From Devosia sp. Root635 (lineage in GTDB: Bacteria > Pseudomonadota > Alphaproteobacteria > Rhizobiales > Devosiaceae): a stretch of 64,000 nucleotides of DNA. The position numbers were made by a program, and so were the translations under genes. Under the pieces are notes generated by a model. That model made no database searches, was not told the origin of the DNA, and was given only the letters and a program-made list of their open reading frames with translations. The stretch lies in the NCBI RefSeq assembly GCF_001427605.1, contig NZ_LMGZ01000002.1, forward strand, positions 32,501-96,500. The letters run 5' to 3'. This document shows, piece after piece, positions 18,057-27,465 of the stretch. Numbering within the stretch: the first letter of the stretch is position 1; each line of letters starts with the position of its first letter.

Positions 18057-19463
18057 TCATATCCGATTTGGTCTTTGGCCTGCCTGCATCCCGTGTATCT
18101 GTCCCGGGGGCATGGAGGCCAGCCCGTGCCTGCCTGCAACCGTCGTCAGCGGTTCTGCCGTCGCGTTTGCAGATATGAGATACGCTCCAGCAGCAAAGTA
18201 TCCGATCAGATAGTATGGCAGGATCAACTGGTTGCCAAAAACGAAGCCAAATATCTGCAGCATCAGGAATGCCATCAACGAAATCGAACCACTTGCCTTG
18301 GCCAAAGCCACCATCGCGGCAATCAGGACGCAGAAGACAAAATAGTCGGCAGTGGGGAATATCTGGTTTGCGGACGCGAATGTCGAGAAGGCCGTTCCGG
18401 CATTGAACCCGTTAATGGACATCGTCTCGGCAAGTGAACCGGGGGATGACGAAAACGTTAACTGCAACAATTGCGCAAAATATCCAGGAGCGGTCGTTGC
18501 GGATTCGAAATATCGCTGAAGAACAGAAATATTTATTCCAAAATATCCGTACAACCAATCTACGGAAGAAATATTTATCCTGGAGTTCAGGATGCTGCTG
18601 ATCGAAACACCAGCGGAGTATAAATTCTGCCGCACCTCGCCTGCAATAACAAATACGATGGCCGTTATGATCCCGAGGCCAACTAACAAAATTAGGTATC
18701 GACGACGCAGGCCGTAGCGATGAACAAATATCAGTGCGCAAAAGAACAGAAACGTCAGGATGCGTATGGAGTCTCCGCGTTTCACGTCCACAATCGAAAT
18801 TGCCAGGGTCGCCAGAACGAGCACGACGCGGCTCAGCTTGCCCATCGATGTGAAGCAACATAACAGAAAAATGGTCAGTACGCCCTGGAGGCCCGAGAGT
18901 CCCGACACCCGATAGAGGTCGCCGTCCGTTTTCAGGCCTTGAAGAAATCCAGTCAGGCGGACGCCTTTCATCAGGGTAACGCTGACGGCGATAGCGATTA
19001 ATGCCAGCAGCAACACGCTCAGTATGGCATTGCTGTCATTGCGGTGGACGTGAAAGGGTCGGGTGACGACGGCCGTACCTGCTGCAATTGCCAGGCCCAG
19101 CAAGGACATATGAAGTACCAGAAACAGGATGAAGTCTGGCGTGAAGGCTGGCTGATCCCGCGAAAGCTGCAGTGACGCCAGCGCCGTCGCTAGAGAAAAG
19201 CTTATCAGGTAGACCTTGAGTAGCAGTTGGTCACTCGAAACTGCCGCAAGCGCCAACGTACATACCAAGCCTGCACTAAGGTTCACGACAATGTTGATTG
19301 GGGCGGGCGTGTGGACGAAAGCATAGTAGAGCAGTGACAGTGCTAGCCAACAGTAAAACGTGATAGCAGCGAGCATGCCGGTCCGTATCTCTACGAAGGC
19401 TTTCTTGCCAAGGCTGCGATTGTCTTGCTGCGGCAATTGAGTCACTCGGTCAGCGCCGCCCAA
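18057..19463 (-). CDS. Wzy-type polysaccharide polymerase (multi-pass membrane protein)
   Basis: About 468 residues with ten or more hydrophobic segments and few charged ones; a large loop near residues 290-380 (GEVRQNLYSAG...NGFNAGTAFSTFASANQIFPTADYFVF) sits where Wzy proteins have their catalytic periplasmic loop. Sequence signatures are weak, as usual for Wzy; the call rests on topology and its place beside wzz- and wzx-type genes. The DNA is visibly AT-richer than the flanking genome. The TTG at 19463 overlaps the wzz-type stop by 14 bases; a GTG at 19445 is an alternative start. Confidence 0.72.
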   Translation of the reverse strand: MGGADRVTQLPQQDNRSLGKKAFVEIRTGMLAAITFYCWLALSLLYYAFVHTPAPINIVVNLSAGLVCTLALAAVSSDQLLLKVYLISFSLATALASLQLSRDQPAFTPDFILFLVLHMSLLGLAIAAGTAVVTRPFHVHRNDSNAILSVLLLALIAIAVSVTLMKGVRLTGFLQGLKTDGDLYRVSGLSGLQGVLTIFLLCCFTSMGKLSRVVLVLATLAISIVDVKRGDSIRILTFLFFCALIFVHRYGLRRRYLILLVGLGIITAIVFVIAGEVRQNLYSAGVSISSILNSRINISSVDWLYGYFGINISVLQRYFESATTAPGYFAQLLQLTFSSSPGSLAETMSINGFNAGTAFSTFASANQIFPTADYFVFCVLIAAMVALAKASGSISLMAFLMLQIFGFVFGNQLILPYYLIGYFAAGAYLISANATAEPLTTVAGRHGLASMPPGQIHGMQAGQRPNRI

Positions 19464-20289
19464 AAACGAAAAACGCCCTGCGAATGCGGTTTAGCTTTAT
19501 CGCCTTCAGGGGGTCCGTCGAGGCAGAGCGCCACATCGCTCTTGCGACAAGCAAGCCGAACACGAGCAGGGCGGTGGCAATAGCCATGAGGATTGGTGTA
19601 CTGGCGTCCTGCTTCGGGGGAGACTGAATGACGATGTCCACGTCGGGCGTCGTCACCAGTCGCAGATCGAGTGCCTTCCGCAGCGATCTCTGGGTGCTCT
19701 TGAGCTCGGAAATACGGCTATCGAGCGCCAAGAACGCGCTAACGAATTCTGCGCCAGTCGAGAAGGCCTGATCGGCGCCGGTCGGGCCACCCCCAAGCTC
19801 CAACCCTTCCAATTTCTGAAACAGGACTTCGAGGGCTTCCAGCCGCCCGGCGGTCTCTTCCAAAAGCTGGTTCGTTTCGGCAATCTGCGCTTCGGAATAC
19901 GCTGGGATTTCGCTCAGCGCGACCATAGTGGCGCGTACCTCCGCTGCGATGTGGGCCACGTCCCGATCCAGGCTAACGATGGTGACATTGCCGCCTGATC
20001 GGCGGACTTGTCTCGTGTCGCTGGGCCCCAGCACATCATCGACGATCTCGCCCAGTGCCGTCTGCGATATTGTCGAGTTGAACGGCGAAGTCGCTATCGC
20101 AAGGGAGTCTGCCTGCTGGTCCAGCGTGCTGACGAAAAAAGCGACGCCGACCAATATCGGCAGAAGGATAAGTATCAGCCAGGATTCGGCGGCAATAACC
20201 GCCAGATCCATAAGGCCAAAGCCACCCCGGACGGTCGGATTGGCCGCTACATTTCCCTCTGGATTATCACGTTGGCTATAGTCTTGCAC
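19450..20289 (-). CDS. Wzz-type chain-length determinant (polysaccharide co-polymerase)
   Basis: 279 residues. Two transmembrane helices (about residues 33-54, WLILILLPILVGVAFFVSTL; and 232-252, ILMAIATALLVFGLLVARAMW) bracket a largely helical periplasmic domain. A Pro-containing segment (SPPKQDASTP) precedes the second helix, as in Wzz/PCP proteins. There is no C-terminal kinase domain, so it is of the PCP-1 kind. It should set the length of the polymer made by Wzy. The GTG start has GAGG six bases upstream. Confidence 0.8.
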   Translation of the reverse strand: MQDYSQRDNPEGNVAANPTVRGGFGLMDLAVIAAESWLILILLPILVGVAFFVSTLDQQADSLAIATSPFNSTISQTALGEIVDDVLGPSDTRQVRRSGGNVTIVSLDRDVAHIAAEVRATMVALSEIPAYSEAQIAETNQLLEETAGRLEALEVLFQKLEGLELGGGPTGADQAFSTGAEFVSAFLALDSRISELKSTQRSLRKALDLRLVTTPDVDIVIQSPPKQDASTPILMAIATALLVFGLLVARAMWRSASTDPLKAIKLNRIRRAFFVFGRR

Positions 20290-20338
20290 AAGGCACCTCA
20301 GTCATTGGCGGCCGAACTACGATGGCTGCCTCCATCTA

Positions 20339-21490
20339 TTAGATGGATTCCTCGATCACATCGAGAATCATCTGAAATTTTTCTTCCGGCAGCAGGACGT
20401 CCTTTCGAGCGTCCCAGGCCGCCCGTGCCGATTTTTCCAGATTTGTCATTGCCGACAGCAGCGTTCGCGCGAAGGCTTCAGTGTCCAGCGGTTCAAAGAA
20501 AAGGGCAAAGTCGCTGCAGAGCCCTCTAGCGAAAGGCCGGTCCGAGGCCAAAAGCGTGCGTGGAATGAACCTGGTCTCGTTATAGACCGCTGAGTAGGTC
20601 TCGAACGACGATGGTTGCACGACGACATGACTCCTTTGATACTCCCGTAGCAGGGCGTCGGGAGAAAGAACGCCAAGAAACTCGACGTGGCTGGCGTGCG
20701 GCCCCAACTCAGGGTGCCACGCCGCCGCCTCGCGATCGAGCGTCAAGGCAAAGCTGAATTCATCGAGCCCAGCACGCTTCAGCGCGGCGACGTAGCCAGG
20801 GATCATGTGATTGTTTTTGTGCGGCTGCGTGCCGGTAACGAACAATATTCGCGGCCCGTCCCGCGACGACAAGGTATGCGTCATATCCGGATCCGCCGAG
20901 GAAAACACGTCATTGACGCTGTTACCGATGATGTGGGTTTGCGCGATTGGGTAATGCCAGCGCGCCGCGTAGTTGTCACGTTCGCCGGCAGTTTCAAAAA
21001 TCAGGCGACTGCTGGCCGACAGCATCCTTCCATAGGTAAGGTAGCGAAGATATTGGATAGGCCAGCTACGCCCAAATATAGCCTTCATTACCTCGCGGTT
21101 CGGCGAGGTGATGAAGGCATTCGCGACACCGCTAATCTGACGGGGGTGGGAAATGCCTGATGGACCGAAAAGGCTGAGCACGCAGTCATAGTCGGCCGCC
21201 TCGAGGAACTTGCCGATTTTGCGCCGTGCCTTCAGTGATCGCATTGGAGATGCGCCGACCACCAGCACGTCTTTTTCCGGCACCTGGCGCATGGAGGGTT
21301 CGAGCTCATCCAGGTGCCGGCTGTTGAGGATATAACTCAGCTGGAACGGAAGGGATTGGCTCCGGCGCATTAGTTTGTCCATGAACCACGTGCCGATCTG
21401 CAGTCCGCCGCCCGCTACACAGTTCGAAATGTTGATTGCGATACGGGGCCGGGCTCCTCCACGCTTGGCCGACCGTGCAGCGATAGTCAT
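20339..21490 (-). CDS. Glycosyltransferase family 1/4 (GT-B fold)
   Basis: 383 residues. The N-terminal half has the Gly-rich NCVAGGGLQIG loop of GT4-type enzymes, and the C-terminal half the nucleotide-sugar site: FVTGTQPHKNN, VEFLGVLSPDALLREYQRSHVVVQPSSFETYSAVYNE. The Glu-x7-Glu motif is recognisable around SSFETYSAVYNE. It should add one sugar of the repeat unit on the cytoplasmic face. First gene of the leftward block; it diverges from the flippase gene with only 57 bases between. Confidence 0.85.
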   Translation of the reverse strand: MTIAARSAKRGGARPRIAINISNCVAGGGLQIGTWFMDKLMRRSQSLPFQLSYILNSRHLDELEPSMRQVPEKDVLVVGASPMRSLKARRKIGKFLEAADYDCVLSLFGPSGISHPRQISGVANAFITSPNREVMKAIFGRSWPIQYLRYLTYGRMLSASSRLIFETAGERDNYAARWHYPIAQTHIIGNSVNDVFSSADPDMTHTLSSRDGPRILFVTGTQPHKNNHMIPGYVAALKRAGLDEFSFALTLDREAAAWHPELGPHASHVEFLGVLSPDALLREYQRSHVVVQPSSFETYSAVYNETRFIPRTLLASDRPFARGLCSDFALFFEPLDTEAFARTLLSAMTNLEKSARAAWDARKDVLLPEEKFQMILDVIEESI

Positions 21491-21512
21491 GTTTCGCCCC
21501 GCATGTTATTGC

Positions 21513-21533
21513 CTGCGCCGATTCAAGGCGCAG
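21513..21533. promoter_or_regulatory. Palindrome in the divergent glycosyltransferase/wzx intergenic region
   Basis: ctgcgcc and ggcgcag form a perfect 7-bp inverted repeat with a 7-base centre, inside the 57 bases that separate the two divergent operons. A candidate operator or leader hairpin; no clear promoter boxes were seen beside it. Confidence 0.35.
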
Positions 21534-21547
21534 AAAGTCCGACCGCA

Positions 21548-22816
21548 ATGGCCAATCATCTTGCCCTGTTCAGGGCGGTTATCACCTCCCAGGCCTCGGC
21601 TGGCATCCAGACTATTGCAAGCTTGGCCGTGCTGATCCTGCTTACCCGCAATACCGAGGTGGCGACATTCGGGCAGTATGCCGTGCTGTCCGGTGTGGTG
21701 GCCACGTTTACCAAGTTCGCCGGAATTAACACGTTCTTTTTCTATCGCAATCGCTACCCTCTTGTCTCCTACCGGGAGGCATTGGGCATACTTGCTCTAT
21801 ATTTGCCCTTCGTATTGATCTGCGGCGCTGTAGTGGTGCTGGTCGCCGCAGGAACCAATCTTGCTCTGCCGTTTCTTCCGCTCGTCGATACCATCGACTA
21901 CCTGTTTCTCGGTGCGCTGGCCATGCTGTCGCTACTCAATATTGAGCTCGCGCGCTTCTACCAATCCATCGGACGAAACGTCTTCGGCATCTGGCTAGCG
22001 ACGGCGGCGAAGGTTGCCGGGCTAGCACTGCTGCTCGTCGCGCTTGCGATCCTGCAGGCCCCTTTCAGTCTGCGCACGATCCTGATTGTCCTCGTCCTTG
22101 CCCAAATTCTGACGATTAGTTATCAGATCGCCCGCGATCCGCCCTTCCTTCAGATACTTTCCGCCCGACCTGGTCGCTTCGACTGGCGAGCCATCACTAC
22201 CGGTGTACTGATGATACCGACGGCATTGTTCTATGATGCGCTGACGTTGCTGGACCGCCTAGCCATCTCCGCCCACCTGAGTTATGAGACTGTCGGCCAT
22301 TACAGCCTTGCCTCCCAGGGCATCATGATCGCATACACCATCCTAGGCGGCAGTCTTATCACCTTGTTTTACCCCCGGCTCGTACAGGCCCGGCAAGCTA
22401 AGCGGGCGGATGAAACCTACCGCATCATCCGCTTCGGCTTTCTGGTCGGTACGGGCTCCTGCATCGTCGGGGGAATAGCGATAGCGGCATTGAGCGGGCT
22501 TGTTCCGCTAGTGTTCGGGGCCCAATACAATGAGAGCGTTGATATCCTGAGGATGATGTCCTTCTTGCCGCTTGCGTTGTTTTTGCTCAGTGCGCTTGCG
22601 CACCTTTCCTATCTCTACGAAGACCAGAAGCTGAGTGTCCTGGCTTACACATTCGGGACTGTTCTGTGCGCTGCGCTGAACTACGGTCTTGTCGCAATGT
22701 GGGGAACAGTCGGAGCCATAGCGGCGGCCTATATTTCATTGGTCACTTTGATCGTACTGCACGTATTCATTCTTCTGCGCAGGTTGCCGCAGATCCGCCA
22801 CGGACAACCCGGATGA
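21548..22816 (+). CDS. Wzx-type flippase (MATE/MOP polysaccharide transporter)
   Basis: 422 residues with about twelve hydrophobic helices and the MOP-superfamily layout: an N-terminal SQASAGIQTIASLAVLILLTRNTEVATFGQYAVLSG and a later LVPLVFGAQYNESVDILRMMSFLPLALFL, both typical of Wzx/RfbX proteins. It moves the lipid-linked repeat unit across the inner membrane. The ATG at 21548 fits the family N-terminus; the frame opens 15 codons earlier. It overlaps the next gene by ATGA. Confidence 0.9.
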   Translation: MANHLALFRAVITSQASAGIQTIASLAVLILLTRNTEVATFGQYAVLSGVVATFTKFAGINTFFFYRNRYPLVSYREALGILALYLPFVLICGAVVVLVAAGTNLALPFLPLVDTIDYLFLGALAMLSLLNIELARFYQSIGRNVFGIWLATAAKVAGLALLLVALAILQAPFSLRTILIVLVLAQILTISYQIARDPPFLQILSARPGRFDWRAITTGVLMIPTALFYDALTLLDRLAISAHLSYETVGHYSLASQGIMIAYTILGGSLITLFYPRLVQARQAKRADETYRIIRFGFLVGTGSCIVGGIAIAALSGLVPLVFGAQYNESVDILRMMSFLPLALFLLSALAHLSYLYEDQKLSVLAYTFGTVLCAALNYGLVAMWGTVGAIAAAYISLVTLIVLHVFILLRRLPQIRHGQPG

Positions 22817-24117
22817 CCAGCGTAATTCTCGGCCACTGCTACACCACTAAGAACAAGGGTGATGCAGGCATCGTTATCGCCACGATAGAGACGATCAAGA
22901 AACAATCGCCGGGTGTCCGCATTCGTGGCATGTCGACGTTTTCCTCGCGTGATCAGGAATTCATCCATCATCACGAGGACTATCGGGCTTCTGGTGCCGA
23001 AATGGTGCCGGCCCTGTTGCCCGAGGACAAACTTTACCTGTTCGGCAAGACCTTGAGATCCCCGATCGCCAAGATATTTTCCGTAGTCAAGAACTGCTAT
23101 CTACTGGCGCAGGGCTACCTGCTCCATAGTCTCAACCCTAAATGGGCGTTCGGCGACGTTGGGCAGGCGCTCAGGGCACTCGACGACGCCGACGTTTTCA
23201 TCAGCAAGGGCGGCTCCTTCATCTATAATGAAGGCGGCATTCGAGGCGATATTTCGCTGTTTAAGTTGCTCATACCTTTCTGGGTTGCCAAGTCACTGGG
23301 CCTCCGTACGATCATCCTCGGACAGTCGCTCGGGCCCTTTAATACAGTGTTGTCAAAGCACCTGTTCAAGTGGTTCCTGCCCAGCATCGACAAGATCTAT
23401 CTGCGTGAACGGCGCTGCCTGCGGTACCTCGACTATCTTGAGCCCGCCAGTTACGTCGACAAGCTTGATGACTGCCCGGACCTGGCCTTCGCTCTTACTT
23501 CGGAAGGATTTGTCCCGATCGTCGACACCGATGATGGGGCGCCGTGTATCGGTCTGACCATAGTCAACCACCGTTTCAAGACGCCGCAGGCCCGGCAGGC
23601 CTATATCGAAATTCTCGGGCAGACCATTGCCTTTCTGGCGGAGCGCTACCCAGGTGCCCGTTTTTACATTTTCCCCCAGGTTTTGTCGGCTGCCGTTGAC
23701 GGTTCCGTGGATATGGAGCTTTCGAGCGAGGTCGCTTCGTTCTGCCGCGAACGACACGGAGTCCCGCTGGAGTTGGTGGAAGGCGATTACGATGCGCGGG
23801 CATTGCGCGAGACCTACAGACGGATGCGGTTCTTCGTGGCAACTCGTCTTCACTCGTCAATTTTTGCATCCACTGTAGGTGTGCCGACGATTGTCTTTGG
23901 CTACCATGGTACCAAGGCCGAAGGCATCTGGCACGACCTGGGCTTCGGCGAACTGTTCTTCGATATCAATGCCGTCGATTGGCAACAGGTCCGGGCGGCG
24001 CTTGAGACAATTACCGGCAGCGAGGAGGCTGTCTCTGCCGGGCTGATTGAACGAACGGGCCAGTGGCGGAAACGTATCAACGACGTCGTCGGGGGTGAAC
24101 TTGTCCGCAATTCGTAG
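22813..24117 (+). CDS. Polysaccharide pyruvyl transferase family protein
   Basis: 434 residues of the PF04230 type: an N-terminal NKGDAGIVIATIETIKK glycine/Asp loop, the middle FISKGGSFIYNEGG and LGQSLGPF segments, and a C-terminal FFVATRLHSSIFASTVGVPTIVFGYHGTKAEG, where the RLHS motif is a hallmark. Members add ketal pyruvate to sugars, or in some cases act as transferases. This would add negative charge to the glycan. It starts at ATGA overlap with the flippase gene. Confidence 0.88.
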   Translation: MTSVILGHCYTTKNKGDAGIVIATIETIKKQSPGVRIRGMSTFSSRDQEFIHHHEDYRASGAEMVPALLPEDKLYLFGKTLRSPIAKIFSVVKNCYLLAQGYLLHSLNPKWAFGDVGQALRALDDADVFISKGGSFIYNEGGIRGDISLFKLLIPFWVAKSLGLRTIILGQSLGPFNTVLSKHLFKWFLPSIDKIYLRERRCLRYLDYLEPASYVDKLDDCPDLAFALTSEGFVPIVDTDDGAPCIGLTIVNHRFKTPQARQAYIEILGQTIAFLAERYPGARFYIFPQVLSAAVDGSVDMELSSEVASFCRERHGVPLELVEGDYDARALRETYRRMRFFVATRLHSSIFASTVGVPTIVFGYHGTKAEGIWHDLGFGELFFDINAVDWQQVRAALETITGSEEAVSAGLIERTGQWRKRINDVVGGELVRNS

Positions 24118-25762
24118 ACTGGCCTGGCGCCTTGCCGGCGCAGCCATGGCCCCCGTCCGATACCGCAAATGGCCAAATCCGTATGATCGGTTTCGTCGCC
24201 TGCCTGGCGCCGACAAGCTGGGGGCGAAGTCGGTTTCCGGTAGCGGCAAGCGCGTCCTTTTGCTGCCTCTTCGGGTCACATCGACGTCTAACCTGGTGGA
24301 GGGGGTGATTGGCGCAGCGCTTAAGCTGGATGGCCACCAGGTATTCGCGCTTCTTGACGGCGGCGTGCTTCGCTATTCAGACAATGCCACGGTCGGCAAA
24401 TCGTGGCCGGTGGCCAACGCGCTCTCCGTCTATGAACAGCACCAATTCTGCCGGACGTTCGGTGTCGAGCCCTGCTATTATTCCGATCTTCTGGACTCCC
24501 GCCGCGTGGCCCACACACTGAAAGAGATAGGTGGCGCCAGAACCTATGATGAACTGATGGAAAGTCAGTATCGCGGCATTCCTCTGGGCAGGCACGCCAA
24601 CAGCAGCGTCATGCGCTACCTGCGTCAGGAGACGGTCAACGTTCCGGAAAATGTTGAACTGCTGAGGCACTTCCTTGAGACTGCCCTCAAGACAGCAATG
24701 GCCGTAGAGTCGCTGGTACAAGCCAAGCAGATAACGCACGCTTTCATGTCGCATGGGATCTACTCCACCTGGGGTGCGGCCATGGACATGCTGATCCTGG
24801 AAGGCGTACAGGTCGGGGTGTGGGGCAGGGGATACATCGGCGGCAATCCGATTTTCGGCCGAAATCAGTCCTACCTGGCGGAAGCGATCGAGGAATCCAT
24901 TGCCGACGTACGGGAGTACATGGCGCCTTATGACGTCGACCAAGCCTTTCTCGACAGCTATTTCGCGGCCAAGGCCAAGCCAGGTTCCGGCGTCGATGTC
25001 GTTTCTTATTACGAGACGCAACAGAACAGCGCCGCCGAATTTGCGGCGGGGCTGCGGGAAGGCTTTGATGGCCTGATCAGCATATTTCCCAACATTCCCT
25101 GGGACGGCACCATGTTCGCCGCCTCGGCCTATACGCGCTCGCTGAGGGAATTTGCCGGCAAGGTAGTGTTTGCCGCAAAGCAATTCCCACGCCTTCGGTT
25201 TGTCGTTCGCTGCCACCCGGCAGAGCGCCATCGGGAGGGTAACAATTCCCGTGAGACATTCTCATCATTTTTCTCGGAAGCGGACCGGCGTATCGCCAAC
25301 CTTAAGATCATCGAATCCGACGCCAGCACCTCGAGTTACGATTTGTTCCCCGTCACCGATGCCGCGCTCATTTTCGGTACCTCGATGGGAACGGAACTGG
25401 TATTGCGCGATATTCCGGTGATTCAGACCGGAAAGAACGAGTTGGTAAACAAGGGCGTCCTGTTCGAGGTCGCCAGCGATGCAGAGTTGGTCGATCTGCT
25501 GAACAAGGTGCAAGCCGGTACGCTGTCACTCAGCGAGGACATGCGCGCCAATGCGCGAGACTATGCCTACTATTTTATCAAGCTTTGCCACGTCCAGGAC
25601 GACATGATTGAAATCGACCGGTACCGGTTCGTGCAGTATAAATTCGATGCCGTCGATTCCCTAGGAGGCGATAGTTTACCATCGTGCGATGCGATAAAGA
25701 AGTTCGCGCTGGGCGAGACGAAAAAATGTATCAATCCCTATGTTGAACGCAGGCCGATATAG
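24101..25762 (+). CDS. Surface-carbohydrate biosynthesis protein, function unrecognised (GT-B/capsule-synthesis-like)
   Basis: About 553 residues. Not assigned to a named enzyme. The C-terminal half has FVVRCHPAERHREG, a basic and His-containing strand, then SDASTSSYDLFPVTDAALIFGTSMGTELVLRDIPVIQTGKNELVNKG; this resembles the nucleotide-sugar half of GT-B enzymes such as CDP-glycerol or KpsS/KpsC-like transferases. The N-terminal half (KRVLLLPLRVTSTSNLVEGVIGAALKLDGHQV) looks like a Rossmann half. The start is uncertain: a TTG at 24101 with GGGGG upstream overlaps the previous stop; a GTG at 24095 and an ATG at 24146 are alternatives. Confidence 0.7.
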   Translation: MSAIRRLAWRLAGAAMAPVRYRKWPNPYDRFRRLPGADKLGAKSVSGSGKRVLLLPLRVTSTSNLVEGVIGAALKLDGHQVFALLDGGVLRYSDNATVGKSWPVANALSVYEQHQFCRTFGVEPCYYSDLLDSRRVAHTLKEIGGARTYDELMESQYRGIPLGRHANSSVMRYLRQETVNVPENVELLRHFLETALKTAMAVESLVQAKQITHAFMSHGIYSTWGAAMDMLILEGVQVGVWGRGYIGGNPIFGRNQSYLAEAIEESIADVREYMAPYDVDQAFLDSYFAAKAKPGSGVDVVSYYETQQNSAAEFAAGLREGFDGLISIFPNIPWDGTMFAASAYTRSLREFAGKVVFAAKQFPRLRFVVRCHPAERHREGNNSRETFSSFFSEADRRIANLKIIESDASTSSYDLFPVTDAALIFGTSMGTELVLRDIPVIQTGKNELVNKGVLFEVASDAELVDLLNKVQAGTLSLSEDMRANARDYAYYFIKLCHVQDDMIEIDRYRFVQYKFDAVDSLGGDSLPSCDAIKKFALGETKKCINPYVERRPI

Positions 25763-25804
25763 CAGCGGGTTGATGTTCCCTTCGCGATATTCGATGGAAA
25801 TAAG

Positions 25805-26779
25805 ATGCGCGTCCTTGTGATCGGCACCGGTGCGATAGGGCAGCGTCACATTCGCAATCTGCTCGAAATCCGCCCGGATGCCGAACTGGTCCTGTTGCGG
25901 CGGGCCGGGGCCCCAAGGCTGACCTTTCCGGATCGGTCAGTCATTGTCGATACGCTGGACGCTGCGCTTGCCACTTCGCCCGACATTGCCGTCATCGCTA
26001 CGCCATCATCCCTGCATATGCAGGTGTTGCCCGCGCTGATCGACGCTCGGATTGCCTGCTATGTTGAAAAACCGGTCGTCACCAGCCATGCGCAGGTAGC
26101 CGAACTACGTCGTGCATTGGCGGATCAGCCCGGTGTTCCCCATGTTACCGGCTTCAATCTGCGCATGCTGCCGTCGCTTGCGCTGGCGCGGGAAACGGTG
26201 GCGAATGGCGTACTCGGTACGCTGGCGCGGGCCTCCTTTACCGCTGGTCAGTGGTTGCCGGACTGGCGGCCATCGCAGGATCATCGCGCAAGCTACAGTG
26301 CATCGTCCGAGCTTGGCGGTGGTGTGATTTTCGACCTCAGCCACGAATTGGATGCGGTTCGCAGCCTGATCGGCGCCTGCGAGATCGTGTCGAGTGCAAC
26401 CGCACAGATATCGAGCCTGGACATCGAGAGCGACAGTGTCGCGTGCATCGTCGGCCGGGCCGCGCCTGGCACGCTCGTCACGATCAGCCTCGACTACGTT
26501 GCCCGCCGGCCAATCCGGCGGTACGAACTGGTAGGGGATCGCGGTACGCTGATATGGGACCTGCCCTTGCAACGGCTGGAGTTGCAGGACCAGGCGGGCG
26601 CCACCCTTCTGGCCGAAGGCGGCCAATCGTTCGATGTGCGTCAGACCTATATCGATGCGATCCGCAGTTTCCTGGGCAGCGCGTTGTACGGTGAGCGCCC
26701 TCTGCTGCCTACACTCGAGGACGGCCTGTTGAGTTCCGAGCTTGCCATTGCGGCCCACGAAATGGGGAGTCGGCCTTGA
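25805..26779 (+). CDS. Gfo/Idh/MocA-type NAD(P)-dependent oxidoreductase
   Basis: 324 residues. N-terminal Rossmann motif VLVIGTGAIGQRHIRNL; the conserved EKP motif (CYVEKPVV) near residue 89 holds the catalytic-site Lys; GGGVIFDLSHELDAVRSL carries the His/Asp pair of the substrate domain. Such enzymes oxidise or reduce sugars and sugar nucleotides. It sits directly upstream of the nonulosonate cytidylyltransferase (TTGA overlap), so it likely modifies a precursor or product of that pathway; the exact reaction is unknown. Confidence 0.85.
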   Translation: MRVLVIGTGAIGQRHIRNLLEIRPDAELVLLRRAGAPRLTFPDRSVIVDTLDAALATSPDIAVIATPSSLHMQVLPALIDARIACYVEKPVVTSHAQVAELRRALADQPGVPHVTGFNLRMLPSLALARETVANGVLGTLARASFTAGQWLPDWRPSQDHRASYSASSELGGGVIFDLSHELDAVRSLIGACEIVSSATAQISSLDIESDSVACIVGRAAPGTLVTISLDYVARRPIRRYELVGDRGTLIWDLPLQRLELQDQAGATLLAEGGQSFDVRQTYIDAIRSFLGSALYGERPLLPTLEDGLLSSELAIAAHEMGSRP

Positions 26780-27465
26780 CCACGATTGCGACCATCTGCG
26801 CCCGCGGGGGCTCCACCGGCGTCCCAGGCAAGAACATTCGTCTGTTGGCCGGCAGGCCGCTGATTGCGCACACGATTGCGCAGGCGCTCGATTGCGGCCA
26901 GATCGATGCGGTCTATGTCTCGACCGATTCCGAGGCCATCGCCGAGGTTGCCCGGCAGGCAGGCGCTCACGTTCCCTATCTCCGACCTGCCGAACTCGCC
27001 ACCAGCACTGCACCAAAAGTACCGGTCATCCAGCATCTGGTGGCGAAAATCGAGGAGAGCGGTGTGGCGGTGTCTTGCATTGTTGATCTCGACCCGACGT
27101 CTCCTCTGCGCACGACGGAAGACATCACCAATTGTCTGGCATTGTATGACAGTGAAACCGACATCGTCATCACCGCGTTCGAGTCTGAAAAAAGCCCATA
27201 TTTCAACATGGTAGAGAGGCGGCCCGATGGCACTGTGGGCCTGGTCAAACCTCCTGGCATTGAAATCTTCGGGCGGCAGGGCGCCCCCAAGGTTTATTCC
27301 ATGAACGCCTCCATCTACGTCTGGCGGCCGTCGGCGCTCGCCCGTGGAATTTGGAATAATCGGATCAAGATGTATGAAATGCCGCGCGAGCGGTCGATCG
27401 ATATTGATTCCGAACTGGATTTCTTTTTTGTCGAACGACTAATGGAGTTCCGCGACAATGGTTGA
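26776..27465 (+). CDS. Nonulosonic acid cytidylyltransferase (NeuA/LegF type)
   Basis: 229 residues. The CMP-sugar synthetase motif ICARGGSTGVPGKNIRLLAGRPLI opens the protein, with VYVSTDSEAIAEVA, DLDPTSPLRTTEDI and ERSIDIDSELDFFFVERLM further on. It couples CTP to a nonulosonic acid to give the CMP-sugar used by a transferase. The NeuC-like and NeuB-like neighbours point to a legionaminic-type rather than pseudaminic-type acid. The TTG start overlaps the previous stop. Confidence 0.9.
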   Translation: MTTIATICARGGSTGVPGKNIRLLAGRPLIAHTIAQALDCGQIDAVYVSTDSEAIAEVARQAGAHVPYLRPAELATSTAPKVPVIQHLVAKIEESGVAVSCIVDLDPTSPLRTTEDITNCLALYDSETDIVITAFESEKSPYFNMVERRPDGTVGLVKPPGIEIFGRQGAPKVYSMNASIYVWRPSALARGIWNNRIKMYEMPRERSIDIDSELDFFFVERLMEFRDNG

